Shown piece by piece: positions 8,616-17,447 of a DNA stretch of 64,000 nt; positions within the stretch are counted from its first letter, which is position 1, and every line of letters begins with the position of its first letter. A program made the translations under genes and the position numbers. The stretch comes from Mucilaginibacter mali (GTDB taxonomy: Bacteria; Bacteroidota; Bacteroidia; Sphingobacteriales; Sphingobacteriaceae), in NCBI RefSeq assembly GCF_013283875.1, contig NZ_CP054139.1:4154001-4218000 (forward strand), written 5' to 3'. The notes under the pieces were generated by a model. It saw nothing but the letters and a program-made list of their open reading frames with translations, did no database searches and was not told the origin of the DNA.

Positions 8616-9626
8616 TTACTTAGCACTGTTTTTAATTAATTCAATCGCCCTATCAGTATACCAAGCACTTTCAAAAGTGTTTATTTTATTTGGTGCTTTA
8701 CCGGCAACAACATTTATAAAGTGATCCAACTGTGCCGAATATTCTTCGCCCCGTAAATAAAAATCTACTGTTGGTGTTAGGTCTGTTATATATTTCAAGT
8801 TCCAGCCCTCAGTATAACTAGCCAAACCGCTGGCATCCTTCAAATAAACTTTCAACTCATTCGCGTCTGATATGATCTTGCCTTTTGTTCCGTTGATGGT
8901 AATTGATGTCGACATTTTACGATAGGTCTCATCGCTCCAATTAACGGACAATATACCGCTTACATTATTTGATAATTGTAGCAGTGAATAAACAGCATCT
9001 TCCACATTTACCGAATATATAGATTTAAGCAAACTACCTTTTACAGATGAAACAGGGGCAAGTATATCATTAATAAGATCTATTACATGCGATGCATAGT
9101 CAAGCAAACAGCCTCCGCCTTCTGATGGGTCTGAGCGCCATGTTTCTTGCTTTGATTTAATAACTACCGGGCCGTATGCCTCTCCAACAAAATGATTTAT
9201 CTGGCCAAGAACGCCGCTGTTTACCAGGCGTTTCACTTCGCCAAACGTACCAATAAATTTATTATGATAACCAACCTGATTAAATAATTGCCTGGCATTT
9301 GCCATTTTAACCAGTTCATCTCCCTGCGCTGATGTTAAGCAAAATGGTTTTTCGGCAAATACATGGATGTTTTTTTCTAACAAGTATTTAATTATGCTAT
9401 AATGAAATTTTGTTGGTACAGCCACTATCACAGCTTCGGGCTTTACTTCATCTATCATTTTTTGATAATCGGTAAAGCATTTAAACTTACAGTAACGTGA
9501 TAAAAAATCATTAACCATTTTTGATGTGTCGCACACACCAACTACCTCAACCATGGGATGAGCCCCAAGTATCGACAAATGGGAAATCCCCATTTTACCT
9601 GCACCTATTAATGCAATTTTAATCAT
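8616..9626 (-). CDS. Gfo/Idh/MocA-family oxidoreductase
   Basis: 336 residues. An N-terminal Rossmann fold starts IALIGAGKMGISH (GxGxxG), and the family's EKP motif appears as HVFAEKPFCLT near residue 94; GGGCLLDYASHVIDLI fits the conserved Gly-x-x-x-Asp-x-x-x-His region of the C-terminal domain. Members oxidise or reduce sugars or nucleotide sugars with NAD(P). It is followed after 3 bases by the TIM-barrel-like gene and preceded by a nucleotide-sugar epimerase, suggesting a short pathway for one residue. Substrate not predictable. Confidence 0.88.
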   Translation of the reverse strand: MIKIALIGAGKMGISHLSILGAHPMVEVVGVCDTSKMVNDFLSRYCKFKCFTDYQKMIDEVKPEAVIVAVPTKFHYSIIKYLLEKNIHVFAEKPFCLTSAQGDELVKMANARQLFNQVGYHNKFIGTFGEVKRLVNSGVLGQINHFVGEAYGPVVIKSKQETWRSDPSEGGGCLLDYASHVIDLINDILAPVSSVKGSLLKSIYSVNVEDAVYSLLQLSNNVSGILSVNWSDETYRKMSTSITINGTKGKIISDANELKVYLKDASGLASYTEGWNLKYITDLTPTVDFYLRGEEYSAQLDHFINVVAGKAPNKINTFESAWYTDRAIELIKNSAK

Positions 9627-9660
9627 TTATTTAAGTTTATCTATTTTAATACAATTACCG

Positions 9661-10794
9661 TTACTTTAGCAAACCTTTATCACGCATCTCACTCAGGGAT
9701 CTTTCATAATTACTTTCGCTGTGCGCCTGTTGTTTTACCCATTGTACAAATTTGCCTATCCCTTCGCTAAACTGTACCTGCGGTGTTACCTGGAGCGTGT
9801 TTTGTAATAAACTGATATCAGCATAATTATGCCTAATATCGCCCAGTCTAAACATGCCGCTTACTTTATAAGGCACTTCTGTTTCAAAATGCTTCATTAA
9901 GGTTTTTGCTACTTCCAATACTGTTATCGGGATACTTGTACCTACGTTGAAAATCTTATTATTAGCCTCTTCTTTTTCAATACCGGCAATTGTTGCGTTC
10001 ACAACATCATCAATATAAACAAAGTCTCGGCTTTCTAACCCATCTTCAAAAATGTTAATGTCTAACCCGGCTCTTATCCTGTTAGAGAAAATAGATAGTA
10101 TGCCGGTATAAGGATTAGTTAATGATTGGCCAGGCCCATAAACATTTTGATAACGAAAGGCTACACCGGCAATACCTATGGAACTACAAACATTCATTAC
10201 CAATTGCTCCTGCACCTGTTTTGTTATACCATATACCGATGATGGATGGATCTTAGAATTTTCATCCGTAGCCGTTAACGACAGTGAACCCGCGCCGGGG
10301 TAATTAACTTCAAAATTGCCTGCTTTCATTTCCGCACCGTTACGATGATCAGGGTATACGGGGCCTAATGCATCGCTAAGATATTTTCCTTCGCCGTAGA
10401 TGGACCTGCTTGATGCGATCACTACTTTGTTAACGTTATTCGGCGTATTTACAAGCATATCAAGCATTATAGCTGTACCTTGTATGTTTACTTCGGTATA
10501 ACGCTCTATTTCATACATAGATTGCCCCGTCCCCGTTTCGGCGGCAAAATGCACGATCACATCTTGTCCGGCTATGGCTTTTTCCCAGTCTGCTTTAACA
10601 GTTACGGATCCTTTTATAAACTCTAATTTATCTTTTATCGATATAAATAAAGGGGATGTCTTTTCGGGATTAGTGCCATGTATTTGCGGCGACAAATTGT
10701 CCAAGATCCTCACGCTATAACCTTTAGAAAGTAAGCGTAAGGCTAAATTAGATCCAATAAAACCGGCACCGCCTGTTATTAATATATTCTTCAT
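9661..10794 (-). CDS. NAD-dependent nucleotide-sugar epimerase, dTDP-L-rhamnose 4-epimerase-like
   Basis: 377-residue extended SDR: TGGAGFIGSNLA at the N-terminus, HFAAETGTGQSMYE, a Ser-Ser-Arg-Ser segment, YGITKQVQEQ with the catalytic Tyr/Lys, and FRYQNVYGPGQSLTNPYTG. The last motif, together with the length and the insertion around residues 145-175, recalls WbiB-type dTDP-L-rhamnose 4-epimerases (product dTDP-6-deoxy-L-talose). That subfamily call is from memory and moderate; UDP-sugar 4-epimerase is the main alternative. The rfbBDA genes downstream would supply a dTDP-rhamnose substrate. Confidence 0.75.
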   Translation of the reverse strand: MKNILITGGAGFIGSNLALRLLSKGYSVRILDNLSPQIHGTNPEKTSPLFISIKDKLEFIKGSVTVKADWEKAIAGQDVIVHFAAETGTGQSMYEIERYTEVNIQGTAIMLDMLVNTPNNVNKVVIASSRSIYGEGKYLSDALGPVYPDHRNGAEMKAGNFEVNYPGAGSLSLTATDENSKIHPSSVYGITKQVQEQLVMNVCSSIGIAGVAFRYQNVYGPGQSLTNPYTGILSIFSNRIRAGLDINIFEDGLESRDFVYIDDVVNATIAGIEKEEANNKIFNVGTSIPITVLEVAKTLMKHFETEVPYKVSGMFRLGDIRHNYADISLLQNTLQVTPQVQFSEGIGKFVQWVKQQAHSESNYERSLSEMRDKGLLK

Positions 10795-10844
10795 GTGATA
10801 TTATGCTACAAAAAACTATTATTTGGTAACGGTAAGCTATTATG

Positions 10845-11819
10845 TTACTTTCCTATCAGATCCTCAATAAAGCTATGTATATCGCGTACCTTTGCCACAA
10901 GATCATTGTTCTTTAGCCTGTTATAGCTTTTAACAAGATCCTCTTCGTTATCGTTAATATTAAATATCAACGAATTTGTATCGTTGAAGTACTTACTCCT
11001 GCTTAAATAGGTGTTATTTGAAATGATCTTCGTTTGCATATTAATTGCTTCATAACACCGTATCGTAATACCTGTTTGCCTGTGATGGGCATAATCAATA
11101 GTAACACCCGAAGTTTTTATTACATCGTTATAATCGCTATACTTCAAAGGCTTAAAGTGAATATATTTCCAATATTTTAAATATAATAATGGATTTTTTA
11201 CGAAATTCACTAAGAATGTCAATATATTTTGTTCAAATATATAAATAAAATAGCTATTTGGTTTTAATATATTAATAACTTTATTTAAATATTTTAAACG
11301 TTGTGAATGATTTCGTACCAACGCCGAAATTTCGTACCTTATCTCTTTAATATCTGTATTGACCGGTGTTGAAGAAAACAACTCTACAACAGGGACATTA
11401 TAATTATCGCCATCCTTGTAATCAAAAGTATAATATGAGGTAGCTAATTTATACCACTTTATCGGTGAAGGGTTATATTTGAATGAATCGTAATTATAAC
11501 CAACCACTTGCGTCGCATGCTTTTTTAATAGTTCTATTAAGCTGGCACTAATACCACGCCCTTTAATAATAAGTACCACATCATAATACTTGTTATCCAG
11601 ATAATGTTCAGCGAGGTATTTGCTTGTACTCGAAAAAATATATGGGACCTGTAATTTCCCCAGAATTTTGCCTAAAGCGCCTTCGGGGTATTCATGATTA
11701 GCCACTGTTACCTGGTAGCCCAGATCGGTTAATGCTATGCGAACATGTTTTTCAAAAGAATAAAAATCTTTTTGTATAATAAGCAAGCAAGATCTTTGAG
11801 GATTGCCAGACAATGCCAT
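10845..11819 (-). CDS. Putative glycosyltransferase (CgeB-like)
   Basis: 324 residues. The architecture suggests a GT-B glycosyltransferase: an N-terminal Rossmann-like half (CLLIIQKDFYSFEKHVRIAL, then YYDVVLIIKGRG) and a C-terminal half with DYAHHRQTGITIRCYEAINM, similar to the Glu-containing donor site of CgeB-like proteins. The nucleotide composition is very A+T-rich, more so than its neighbours, consistent with recent acquisition. It starts 2 bases after the DUF115-like gene. The family assignment is tentative. Confidence 0.6.
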   Translation of the reverse strand: MALSGNPQRSCLLIIQKDFYSFEKHVRIALTDLGYQVTVANHEYPEGALGKILGKLQVPYIFSSTSKYLAEHYLDNKYYDVVLIIKGRGISASLIELLKKHATQVVGYNYDSFKYNPSPIKWYKLATSYYTFDYKDGDNYNVPVVELFSSTPVNTDIKEIRYEISALVRNHSQRLKYLNKVINILKPNSYFIYIFEQNILTFLVNFVKNPLLYLKYWKYIHFKPLKYSDYNDVIKTSGVTIDYAHHRQTGITIRCYEAINMQTKIISNNTYLSRSKYFNDTNSLIFNINDNEEDLVKSYNRLKNNDLVAKVRDIHSFIEDLIGK

Positions 11820-11821
11820 TG

Positions 11822-12649
11822 TTATTTTGTAAATAAAGAATAATAGTCAACCTTTTCAAAAACGTTTAGTTTACCTCCAATAGTCGCGTCTTTTATAATG
11901 CGGCCATCATTTTCGAATGCGGTACGGGCCAATCTATATGCATACTCTTCGGTCTCCAGATCGGGAGCAAACCATTTCATACCAGGCTTATAGTAGCCTT
12001 TTATAAAATGATTATCTTCCTGTCCATCGCTCTTAATGGCAGTACCGGTCTTTTCGGATGTGTTATAGGAATGATCTTTACCAATAAGGTAAACTTCAGA
12101 AAAGCCCATATAATATGCCAGTTGGATAGCTAAATAGGTTACAGACCGACCGGTGCCGTATCCTTCGCGGGCCAGATCCGTGGAAAAACTTGGCGATAGC
12201 TTATCCCTTACAAAATGTTGATTGTCTGAACGTTTAAACTTATTGCGTATCTCCCAGTTATAAAAGCAATCTATTTCTACATTATTATAATCATCAAAGA
12301 ATTGCAAAAGCTGGGCTTGCATATCTACACAGGCCAGATAATCAGGCATAAATCCGTTCTGCCCTTTCATCATGTATATGCGGTTCAGTCCTATAGAATG
12401 ATCATCTTTCAATAATGAAAAGTCGATCTTTTTCAGGCTGGGGCCATTAGCAATTATAAAGCACCGCTTGCCTTTATGGATATCTTTGAATTTTTCGATA
12501 CCAGCCCGGTTCTTTACAGTGAAATGGAATGGGAAATCCCAATATATTTTTTCAGGCACATCTTTTATTCTTCTCCAGATCGCTTTTAAGATCCTTTGAG
12601 CTGTTATATCTGTGCGTTTTAAAGTGCGGAGGCGTTTAAGGTTTTCCAT
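11822..12649 (-). CDS. DUF115/MptE-like or GT42-like transferase
   Basis: 275 residues. After a basic N-terminus, GKRCFIIANGPSLKKIDFS carries the GPSL nucleotide-binding motif shared by the DUF115 (MptE-like, Maf flagellin glycosylation) proteins and GT42 sialyltransferases. GYGTGRSVTYLAIQLAYYMG followed by EVYLIGKDHSY resembles the second conserved GT42 region. Both groups include enzymes that use or are linked to CMP-activated acid sugars, and a CMP-transferase gene lies three genes upstream. The spacing to neighbours is 2-3 bases. A role as the transferase for that CMP sugar is inference. Confidence 0.6.
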   Translation of the reverse strand: MENLKRLRTLKRTDITAQRILKAIWRRIKDVPEKIYWDFPFHFTVKNRAGIEKFKDIHKGKRCFIIANGPSLKKIDFSLLKDDHSIGLNRIYMMKGQNGFMPDYLACVDMQAQLLQFFDDYNNVEIDCFYNWEIRNKFKRSDNQHFVRDKLSPSFSTDLAREGYGTGRSVTYLAIQLAYYMGFSEVYLIGKDHSYNTSEKTGTAIKSDGQEDNHFIKGYYKPGMKWFAPDLETEEYAYRLARTAFENDGRIIKDATIGGKLNVFEKVDYYSLFTK

Positions 12650-12652
12650 GTT

Positions 12653-13414
12653 CTATTTCAATTTGCTCATTTCATTATATGCATTGCGCCCCATGAAGAG
12701 GAAATCAGTACTGAAAGCTATTAAATTATATCCAGATCGCATTTTTTCGGTAACCAGATCAATATTGGGTTCAATAACATGGTATCCCATTGATATTTGG
12801 TTGGTCTGACATATTTTCTCTACCCGGTTCAATGCTTCAATAACTTGCGGATCATTATACTGGCCCGGGATACCCAGCGAGCCTGACAGATCATAAGGGC
12901 CAATAAAAACGGCATCGATACCAGGAGTATTTACTATGGCTTCCAGGTTGTTTACCCCCTCGATATGTTCGATCTGGGCGATGATCACCTGGCCGTTCTC
13001 AACCCAATCTTTGTACCCTTCAAAATTGAACCCATAGCGCTGGGCCCTGTTCAGGCCCACCCCACGTTTGCCAATAGGTGGATATTTGGCATATTCAACA
13101 GCTTTTTTCGCGTCGTCGGCCGTACAGGTCATTGGTATGATAATACCATCGGCACCCGAATCAAGTACTCTTTTGATCACTACTTCTTCATTCTTGGATA
13201 CCCTTACCAAAGCTGCCATATTTCTTGCCTGGATAAATCCAATAAGTACCTGGGCCTCATTAAGATCTATCGCTGTATGCTCAAGGTCGATACATAGCCA
13301 GTCGAATCCGGCTTCAGCAAGTATGTCCACTACTGCCTGATGCCCTATAGTTATCCAGGAACCAATAGTATTTTCCCGTTTCCTTAATTTATCTTTTAAT
13401 AATGTATTTTTCAT
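12653..13414 (-). CDS. HpcH/HpaI-family class II pyruvate aldolase
   Basis: 253 residues, normal for the family of metal-dependent aldolases that join or split pyruvate and an aldehyde. All catalytic positions known from E. coli HpaI are visible: His46 (LEHTAID), Arg71 (LVRVSK), and metal ligands Glu149 (QIEHIEG) and Asp175 (IGPYDLSGSLG). It overlaps the upstream cyclase gene by 4 bases. Within a polysaccharide locus and beside a CMP-ulosonate-type cytidylyltransferase, it may build a 2-keto-3-deoxy sugar acid; the usual catabolic role is less likely here. Substrate unknown. Confidence 0.88.
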   Translation of the reverse strand: MKNTLLKDKLRKRENTIGSWITIGHQAVVDILAEAGFDWLCIDLEHTAIDLNEAQVLIGFIQARNMAALVRVSKNEEVVIKRVLDSGADGIIIPMTCTADDAKKAVEYAKYPPIGKRGVGLNRAQRYGFNFEGYKDWVENGQVIIAQIEHIEGVNNLEAIVNTPGIDAVFIGPYDLSGSLGIPGQYNDPQVIEALNRVEKICQTNQISMGYHVIEPNIDLVTEKMRSGYNLIAFSTDFLFMGRNAYNEMSKLK

Positions 13415-14094
13415 AATTCATTCTTCAATTCGGCAATTACCGTAACCGCCCCCCCGTTACCGTCTTCAGCAAATATTGGCGCCACAATAACTTTAATAAC
13501 ATCACCATTTATGCTTTCAAGTGCCATATCCTCTATCACCAATATAGTATTTCTTCCTTCTGTAGGGCACAGAAACTTTTGATGGCTTATCCTGCCTTCC
13601 GGTCGGAAATTCCATGATGTAAGCGAAATAAAATCAAACCCTACACATCGTAGTTTAGGGAAATTTTGCCTGAAATAATTAGCCAGTTCCCCATTCAGGC
13701 CCGGGTTGTCGTTCCAGTACTTGTCTTTTCCGCGATGTACTTCGTAGCCAGTACGGATCAGCAATAACTCAGTATCGGCATCCACATTGGGTTTTACCTT
13801 CTCAAATTCTTTAACGCCGATCAGCACCCCGGTACTACAGCTAATATCAACTACTGTTACCCGTTCGTATATAAATTCGCCAATCGGGATATCCTGCAAT
13901 TTTTGCCCGGTAGCCGAAAAATGCCGTGCCGAATCGATATGTGTACCGATATGGTTATTAGAGAAGATCCAGCACGATGAATTGGCTGTGTCGCCCTTTA
14001 GTATTGACGAATTATCGCGGATAAACACCCTATCCCTATTACCATAGGCCGGGGTGTCTTGTGTGATAATATGCGATAAACGTATATAAGCCAT
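13411..14094 (-). CDS. Cyclase/kynurenine-formamidase-like metal hydrolase
   Basis: From ATG 14094 the protein has about 227 residues (MAYIRLSH...). I prefer this start because the longer frame to 14145 would overlap the upstream cytidylyltransferase by 46 bases, while 14094 leaves a 5-base gap. The metal-binding signature HxGTHxDxxxH is intact (NNHIGTHIDSARHF). Family members hydrolyse or cyclise amides and lactones. It overlaps the aldolase gene by 4 bases, so the two products are probably made together and act on the same compound. Precise substrate unknown. Confidence 0.82.
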   Translation of the reverse strand: MAYIRLSHIITQDTPAYGNRDRVFIRDNSSILKGDTANSSCWIFSNNHIGTHIDSARHFSATGQKLQDIPIGEFIYERVTVVDISCSTGVLIGVKEFEKVKPNVDADTELLLIRTGYEVHRGKDKYWNDNPGLNGELANYFRQNFPKLRCVGFDFISLTSWNFRPEGRISHQKFLCPTEGRNTILVIEDMALESINGDVIKVIVAPIFAEDGNGGAVTVIAELKNEL

Positions 14095-14099
14095 ATTTT

Positions 14100-14777
14100 T
14101 TACAGGCGCCCTGCCATTTTTTCGTTCAGTAAAAACTCCGCCCAATAAAAATCTTCCATATCATCAATATCAGCTGCCTCTAGCTTATCTATGGGGAACA
14201 TTATTGGATCAGACCCCATACGGCTTTTTGTTCGCTCGTTCGCCTCGCGTGAGAATATATATATGCATGAATTCTCATGATAGATCGGTTGAAGATCTTG
14301 CGTTCTGATCAGTTTACGCGGATCGTGATTAACCCCGCTGCCATCAGGCCAGTAATAGCGTTGTTTTATTTCAGTGACCGAAAACAAAGCATCATGCTTA
14401 GTTTGTGAGAAAAAAAGCTCGATAGCTTTATTGATGGTACCGGTAGTAATTAACGGATTCGTACTATGTGTCTGCAGGAAAAAATCACCGTCTGTTTGCG
14501 ACATGTCGTACTCTATCAAAGGCTGTATGGTTACCATTTCGCCAAATAAAAATTCGGGACGTTTTAATATCGTTACATCAAAATTGTCTGTCGCTTCCTT
14601 GGCTATTTCTTCAGAATCTGTGTTGATAATGATCTCGCTGATATACGGGCTGGCCGATAGTGTTTCCATTATCCAATGAAAGCACGGTTTCCCCGCTAAG
14701 GGGCGCATGTTTTTCCTTGGTACTCTTTCCGAGTTCCCTTTCATCGGTACTAACGCTTTTATTTTGGGTATGTTCAT
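14100..14777 (-). CDS. Acylneuraminate cytidylyltransferase-family protein
   Basis: 225 residues, the size of NeuA/KdsB-type CMP-transferases. The signature nucleotide loop is ALVPMKGNSERVPRKNMRPL (residues 9-28), followed by INTDSEE and LQTHSTNPL. These enzymes activate an ulosonic acid (sialic, legionaminic, pseudaminic or Kdo-like) as CMP sugar. It sits 3 bases after the YhcH gene and 5 before the cyclase. A partner synthase of NeuB type exists at 33134, but the adjacent HpaI-type aldolase is an equally plausible source of its substrate. Confidence 0.88.
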   Translation of the reverse strand: MNIPKIKALVPMKGNSERVPRKNMRPLAGKPCFHWIMETLSASPYISEIIINTDSEEIAKEATDNFDVTILKRPEFLFGEMVTIQPLIEYDMSQTDGDFFLQTHSTNPLITTGTINKAIELFFSQTKHDALFSVTEIKQRYYWPDGSGVNHDPRKLIRTQDLQPIYHENSCIYIFSREANERTKSRMGSDPIMFPIDKLEAADIDDMEDFYWAEFLLNEKMAGRL

Positions 14778-14780
14778 AAA

Positions 14781-15230
14781 TCAAATACTAACCTTAATAA
14801 CTATCTTCCTGATCAGCGTTGGCTCATCAGTACAAAAAACGGGCGCATGAGCATCGGTAGGGTAAAATATCGAGAATACCCCATCGCCAATGATCACTTC
14901 ACCTTGTTTTTCTGTCCATTTATAAAATGTTACATCTTTAACAAGATCGTACTCGGTATATGGTGTTAACCTGCTCAAATGCGACCATGGTATCCGCTCG
15001 GTACCTTTTATACAATATTGAATATCGATCAAATTTCTATGCGCTTCATAACCGAAAGTATTTTGATAATTGGTCTCATACTCCATTACCAGCGCCTTTG
15101 CTGTGGCCGTTAAGGGGTATTCGCCCAATTCAATATCGGGCGACGAATTTTTTATAAATAATAATCCCTGGTAAAAATCATTATTTACCGATCTGTAAAA
15201 CTCTATGTTCTCTAACGAGTCAATTATCAT
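14781..15230 (-). CDS. YhcH/YjgK/YiaL (DUF386) family protein
   Basis: 149 residues with the family's cupin-like metal-site motifs: AHRNLIDIQY and FYPTDAHAP. YhcH proteins are associated with sialic-acid and other acid-sugar metabolism and may act as anomerases or sugar-processing cupins; the E. coli member sits in the nan operon. Here it lies between a phosphatase gene (1-base gap) and the CMP-transferase gene (3-base gap), which supports an acid-sugar pathway rather than catabolism. Confidence 0.88.
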   Translation of the reverse strand: MIIDSLENIEFYRSVNNDFYQGLLFIKNSSPDIELGEYPLTATAKALVMEYETNYQNTFGYEAHRNLIDIQYCIKGTERIPWSHLSRLTPYTEYDLVKDVTFYKWTEKQGEVIIGDGVFSIFYPTDAHAPVFCTDEPTLIRKIVIKVSI

Positions 15231-15231
15231 A

Positions 15232-15987
15232 TTAAACTATGCCGTTGGTAGCGTAAACATTTAAATAGTGTTTTCCTTTTCCCATAGGGTATTCTGCTTT
15301 GCCACCGGCAGCGATCAGTATGGCCAAACCAGCGGCAACGTCCCATATGGCTATATTTTTCTCTTTGTAGGCTTCTATACTCCCCTTTGCCACGTGTACT
15401 AACGATAAGGCCGCCGATCCAAGTAATCTTACCTTTTTATACTGCTGTACGTCATCAATAAACAGGTTCAAGCTTTCCTTATCCTGATCGGAGTAAACAG
15501 GGAAACCTGTTGCCAGTATGCTTACCTTTTTTTCACTAATACTGCTAACATTTATGGGAATCCCGTTGCAAGCAGCGTATTGACCAACTATGCCGGTATA
15601 CATTTGGTCATGTATAAAGTCATATATCACGCCCAGTACCGGCTCATTATCTTTCCATAGTCCTATAGAAACCCCGCATATATCTATCTGGCGCGAAAAA
15701 TTAAGGCTGCCATCAAGTGGGTCAACTATCCAAAAATAACCGCTATCGTTATCCTTTGTTATGTAGCCTGATTCTTCGCTAAGGATATTATGGGTTGAAC
15801 CCGCCAGCAATATATCTGTTATCATTTTTTCTGAAAGTACATCGGCTTCCAGTTTTATGTCTTTATTAATACTGCTGTTCACAATTATAGGCTGTTGCTT
15901 GCATTTTAATAAAAATGCACCAGCCTCGTGCGCAGCTTTAACGGCAAGTGATAATTCGTGTTCAAAGGATTGTTCGTTCGCTCTCAA
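15232..15987 (-). CDS. Inositol monophosphatase-family phosphatase
   Basis: 251 residues. The metal motifs are present: Glu in SEESGY, the central IVDPLDGSLNF, and C-terminal WDVAAGLAILIAAGG. The family contains IMPases, fructose bisphosphatases and CysQ; substrate is not predictable. The start is a TTG codon at 15987: no ATG is available upstream before an in-frame stop and the next Met is residue 55, inside the fold. It ends 1 base before YhcH. In this block it could remove the phosphate from an intermediate before CMP activation, the job KdsC does in Kdo synthesis (inference). Confidence 0.88.
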   Translation of the reverse strand: MRANEQSFEHELSLAVKAAHEAGAFLLKCKQQPIIVNSSINKDIKLEADVLSEKMITDILLAGSTHNILSEESGYITKDNDSGYFWIVDPLDGSLNFSRQIDICGVSIGLWKDNEPVLGVIYDFIHDQMYTGIVGQYAACNGIPINVSSISEKKVSILATGFPVYSDQDKESLNLFIDDVQQYKKVRLLGSAALSLVHVAKGSIEAYKEKNIAIWDVAAGLAILIAAGGKAEYPMGKGKHYLNVYATNGIV

Positions 15988-16040
15988 TGTGCTGCGCTTA
16001 TAGTTTACAGTAAATGTTCGATATCAAGTGTGTATCTTTA

Positions 16041-16802
16041 TTATATATTGGTGTAACCACCATCAACAATTATATTTTGTCCTGTTAAATAAGTATTAAG
16101 ATCGCTACTTAAAAAAAGCACTACATTAGCTATCTCAACCGGGTCGGCCATGCGGTTCACCGGTATAGCTTCACTTAATTTTTTAATCTCCTCAGGGGTA
16201 TTGGTAGCAGCTGTAAGTTCGGTAAGTGTAAAACCAGGACCAACCGCATTCACTAAAATGTTATCCTTACCTAGTTCAATAGCCAGTGTTGTAGTAAGAC
16301 CGGCCATTGCATATTTATTAGCCGTGTATATAGAGCGCCCCGATCGGGTTATCCTGCTCCATATCGATGTAATATTCACGATCCGGCCATACTGGTTCTT
16401 TTTCATCAGCTTGCTTACTTCCCTGCAAAGTATGTAAGGGCCTTTCACGTTAACATTCCCAAGCAGATCAAAATCGCCATCGGTGGTTTCTGTGTTAACA
16501 ATTATTTTGTTTATACCTGCGTTATTGACCAGGATGTCGACCTTTTGTAAGGTGCTGATATAAGCCAATGCTGCATTTATCGATCCATGATCGGTAAGAT
16601 CCAATTGTAAATAAGAAACACGGCTAGAAGTATTATTTCTTTTTAACTCTTCTATCTTATCAGTTTGTGTACCTGTGATAATAACTGATGCCCCGGCATC
16701 CAAAAATCTGTCGGCAATAGCCTGACCTATACCACGTGTACTGCCTGTAATTAATGCAACCTTATCGGTAAGATCTAACTTTATGTTTGATTGGCTTAGC
16801 AC
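16041..16802 (-). CDS. Short-chain dehydrogenase/reductase
   Basis: 253-residue classical SDR: cofactor loop GSTRGIGQAIA near residues 20-30, NNAG (about 91-94), catalytic Ser region ITSIWS, and YTANK with the catalytic Tyr and Lys; the PG motif and C-terminal IIVDGGYTNI complete the fold. The start is GTG at 16802, since the frame is closed upstream 18 bases later. It lies 11 bases after the SIS gene. It probably interconverts a hydroxyl and a keto group on the sugar built by this block. Confidence 0.9.
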   Translation of the reverse strand: MLSQSNIKLDLTDKVALITGSTRGIGQAIADRFLDAGASVIITGTQTDKIEELKRNNTSSRVSYLQLDLTDHGSINAALAYISTLQKVDILVNNAGINKIIVNTETTDGDFDLLGNVNVKGPYILCREVSKLMKKNQYGRIVNITSIWSRITRSGRSIYTANKYAMAGLTTTLAIELGKDNILVNAVGPGFTLTELTAATNTPEEIKKLSEAIPVNRMADPVEIANVVLFLSSDLNTYLTGQNIIVDGGYTNI

Positions 16803-16813
16803 TGGCTTGGATA

Positions 16814-17419
16814 TTAATTTTCAGTAAGTGCCAGGAACTCCTCATCGGTTGAAAGATAATTCACTATCACATGGTTCAATATCATATGAATATCTTCAAT
16901 CGGGCCGTAATCGCCTTTAGGGTTTGGCGTATACAACGGCACTTTAGCCAGATCCTTTAATTTACCGCCTAAAAACCCTATAAAAGCGATAGTATTACCC
17001 CCTATAGAATTGGCATATTCAACAGCTTTTACCAGGTTGGGCGAATTGCCGCTTGCTGATATTGCGATCAGAACATCATTGGGCTTAAAACGGCCCCGCA
17101 TTTGCTCAACAAAAATGTCGTCGAATGAGGTATCATTACCTACGGCGGTTATAATGGGTACATTATCTGTAAGTGCTATAATATTGGGGCGAAATTTTGT
17201 AAAATAGCGAACAAAAAAACTAAAATCTGCCTGCATATGCGATGCCGTAGCGGCGCTGCCACCGTTGCCAACTACATAAATAGTATTTTTACTTTTAAAT
17301 GCAGCTATCATTACATCTATCACCTGTGTAAGTACGGTGGCGTCTATCTGCTCTAATATCTCATCCAATTTTTTCCTATAATTTTCGAGATAATTCTTTG
17401 TTTTTTCTGAATTGCCCAT
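16814..17419 (-). CDS. SIS-domain sugar-phosphate isomerase (GmhA/DiaA-like)
   Basis: 201 residues forming a single SIS domain, with VVGNGGSAATASHMQADF (phosphosugar-binding Ser) and AISASGNSPNLVKAVEYA. It is related to sedoheptulose-7-phosphate isomerase but diverges from the second, more canonical copy at 26026: the region around GNDTSFDDIF lacks the GmhA-type GNDxG. It lies between a Gfo/Idh oxidoreductase and an SDR, in a block that could need an aldose/ketose phosphate isomerase. Substrate unknown. Confidence 0.87.
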   Translation of the reverse strand: MGNSEKTKNYLENYRKKLDEILEQIDATVLTQVIDVMIAAFKSKNTIYVVGNGGSAATASHMQADFSFFVRYFTKFRPNIIALTDNVPIITAVGNDTSFDDIFVEQMRGRFKPNDVLIAISASGNSPNLVKAVEYANSIGGNTIAFIGFLGGKLKDLAKVPLYTPNPKGDYGPIEDIHMILNHVIVNYLSTDEEFLALTEN

Positions 17420-17447
17420 CAGTTATATGCTATTACTTGTTATTTAA

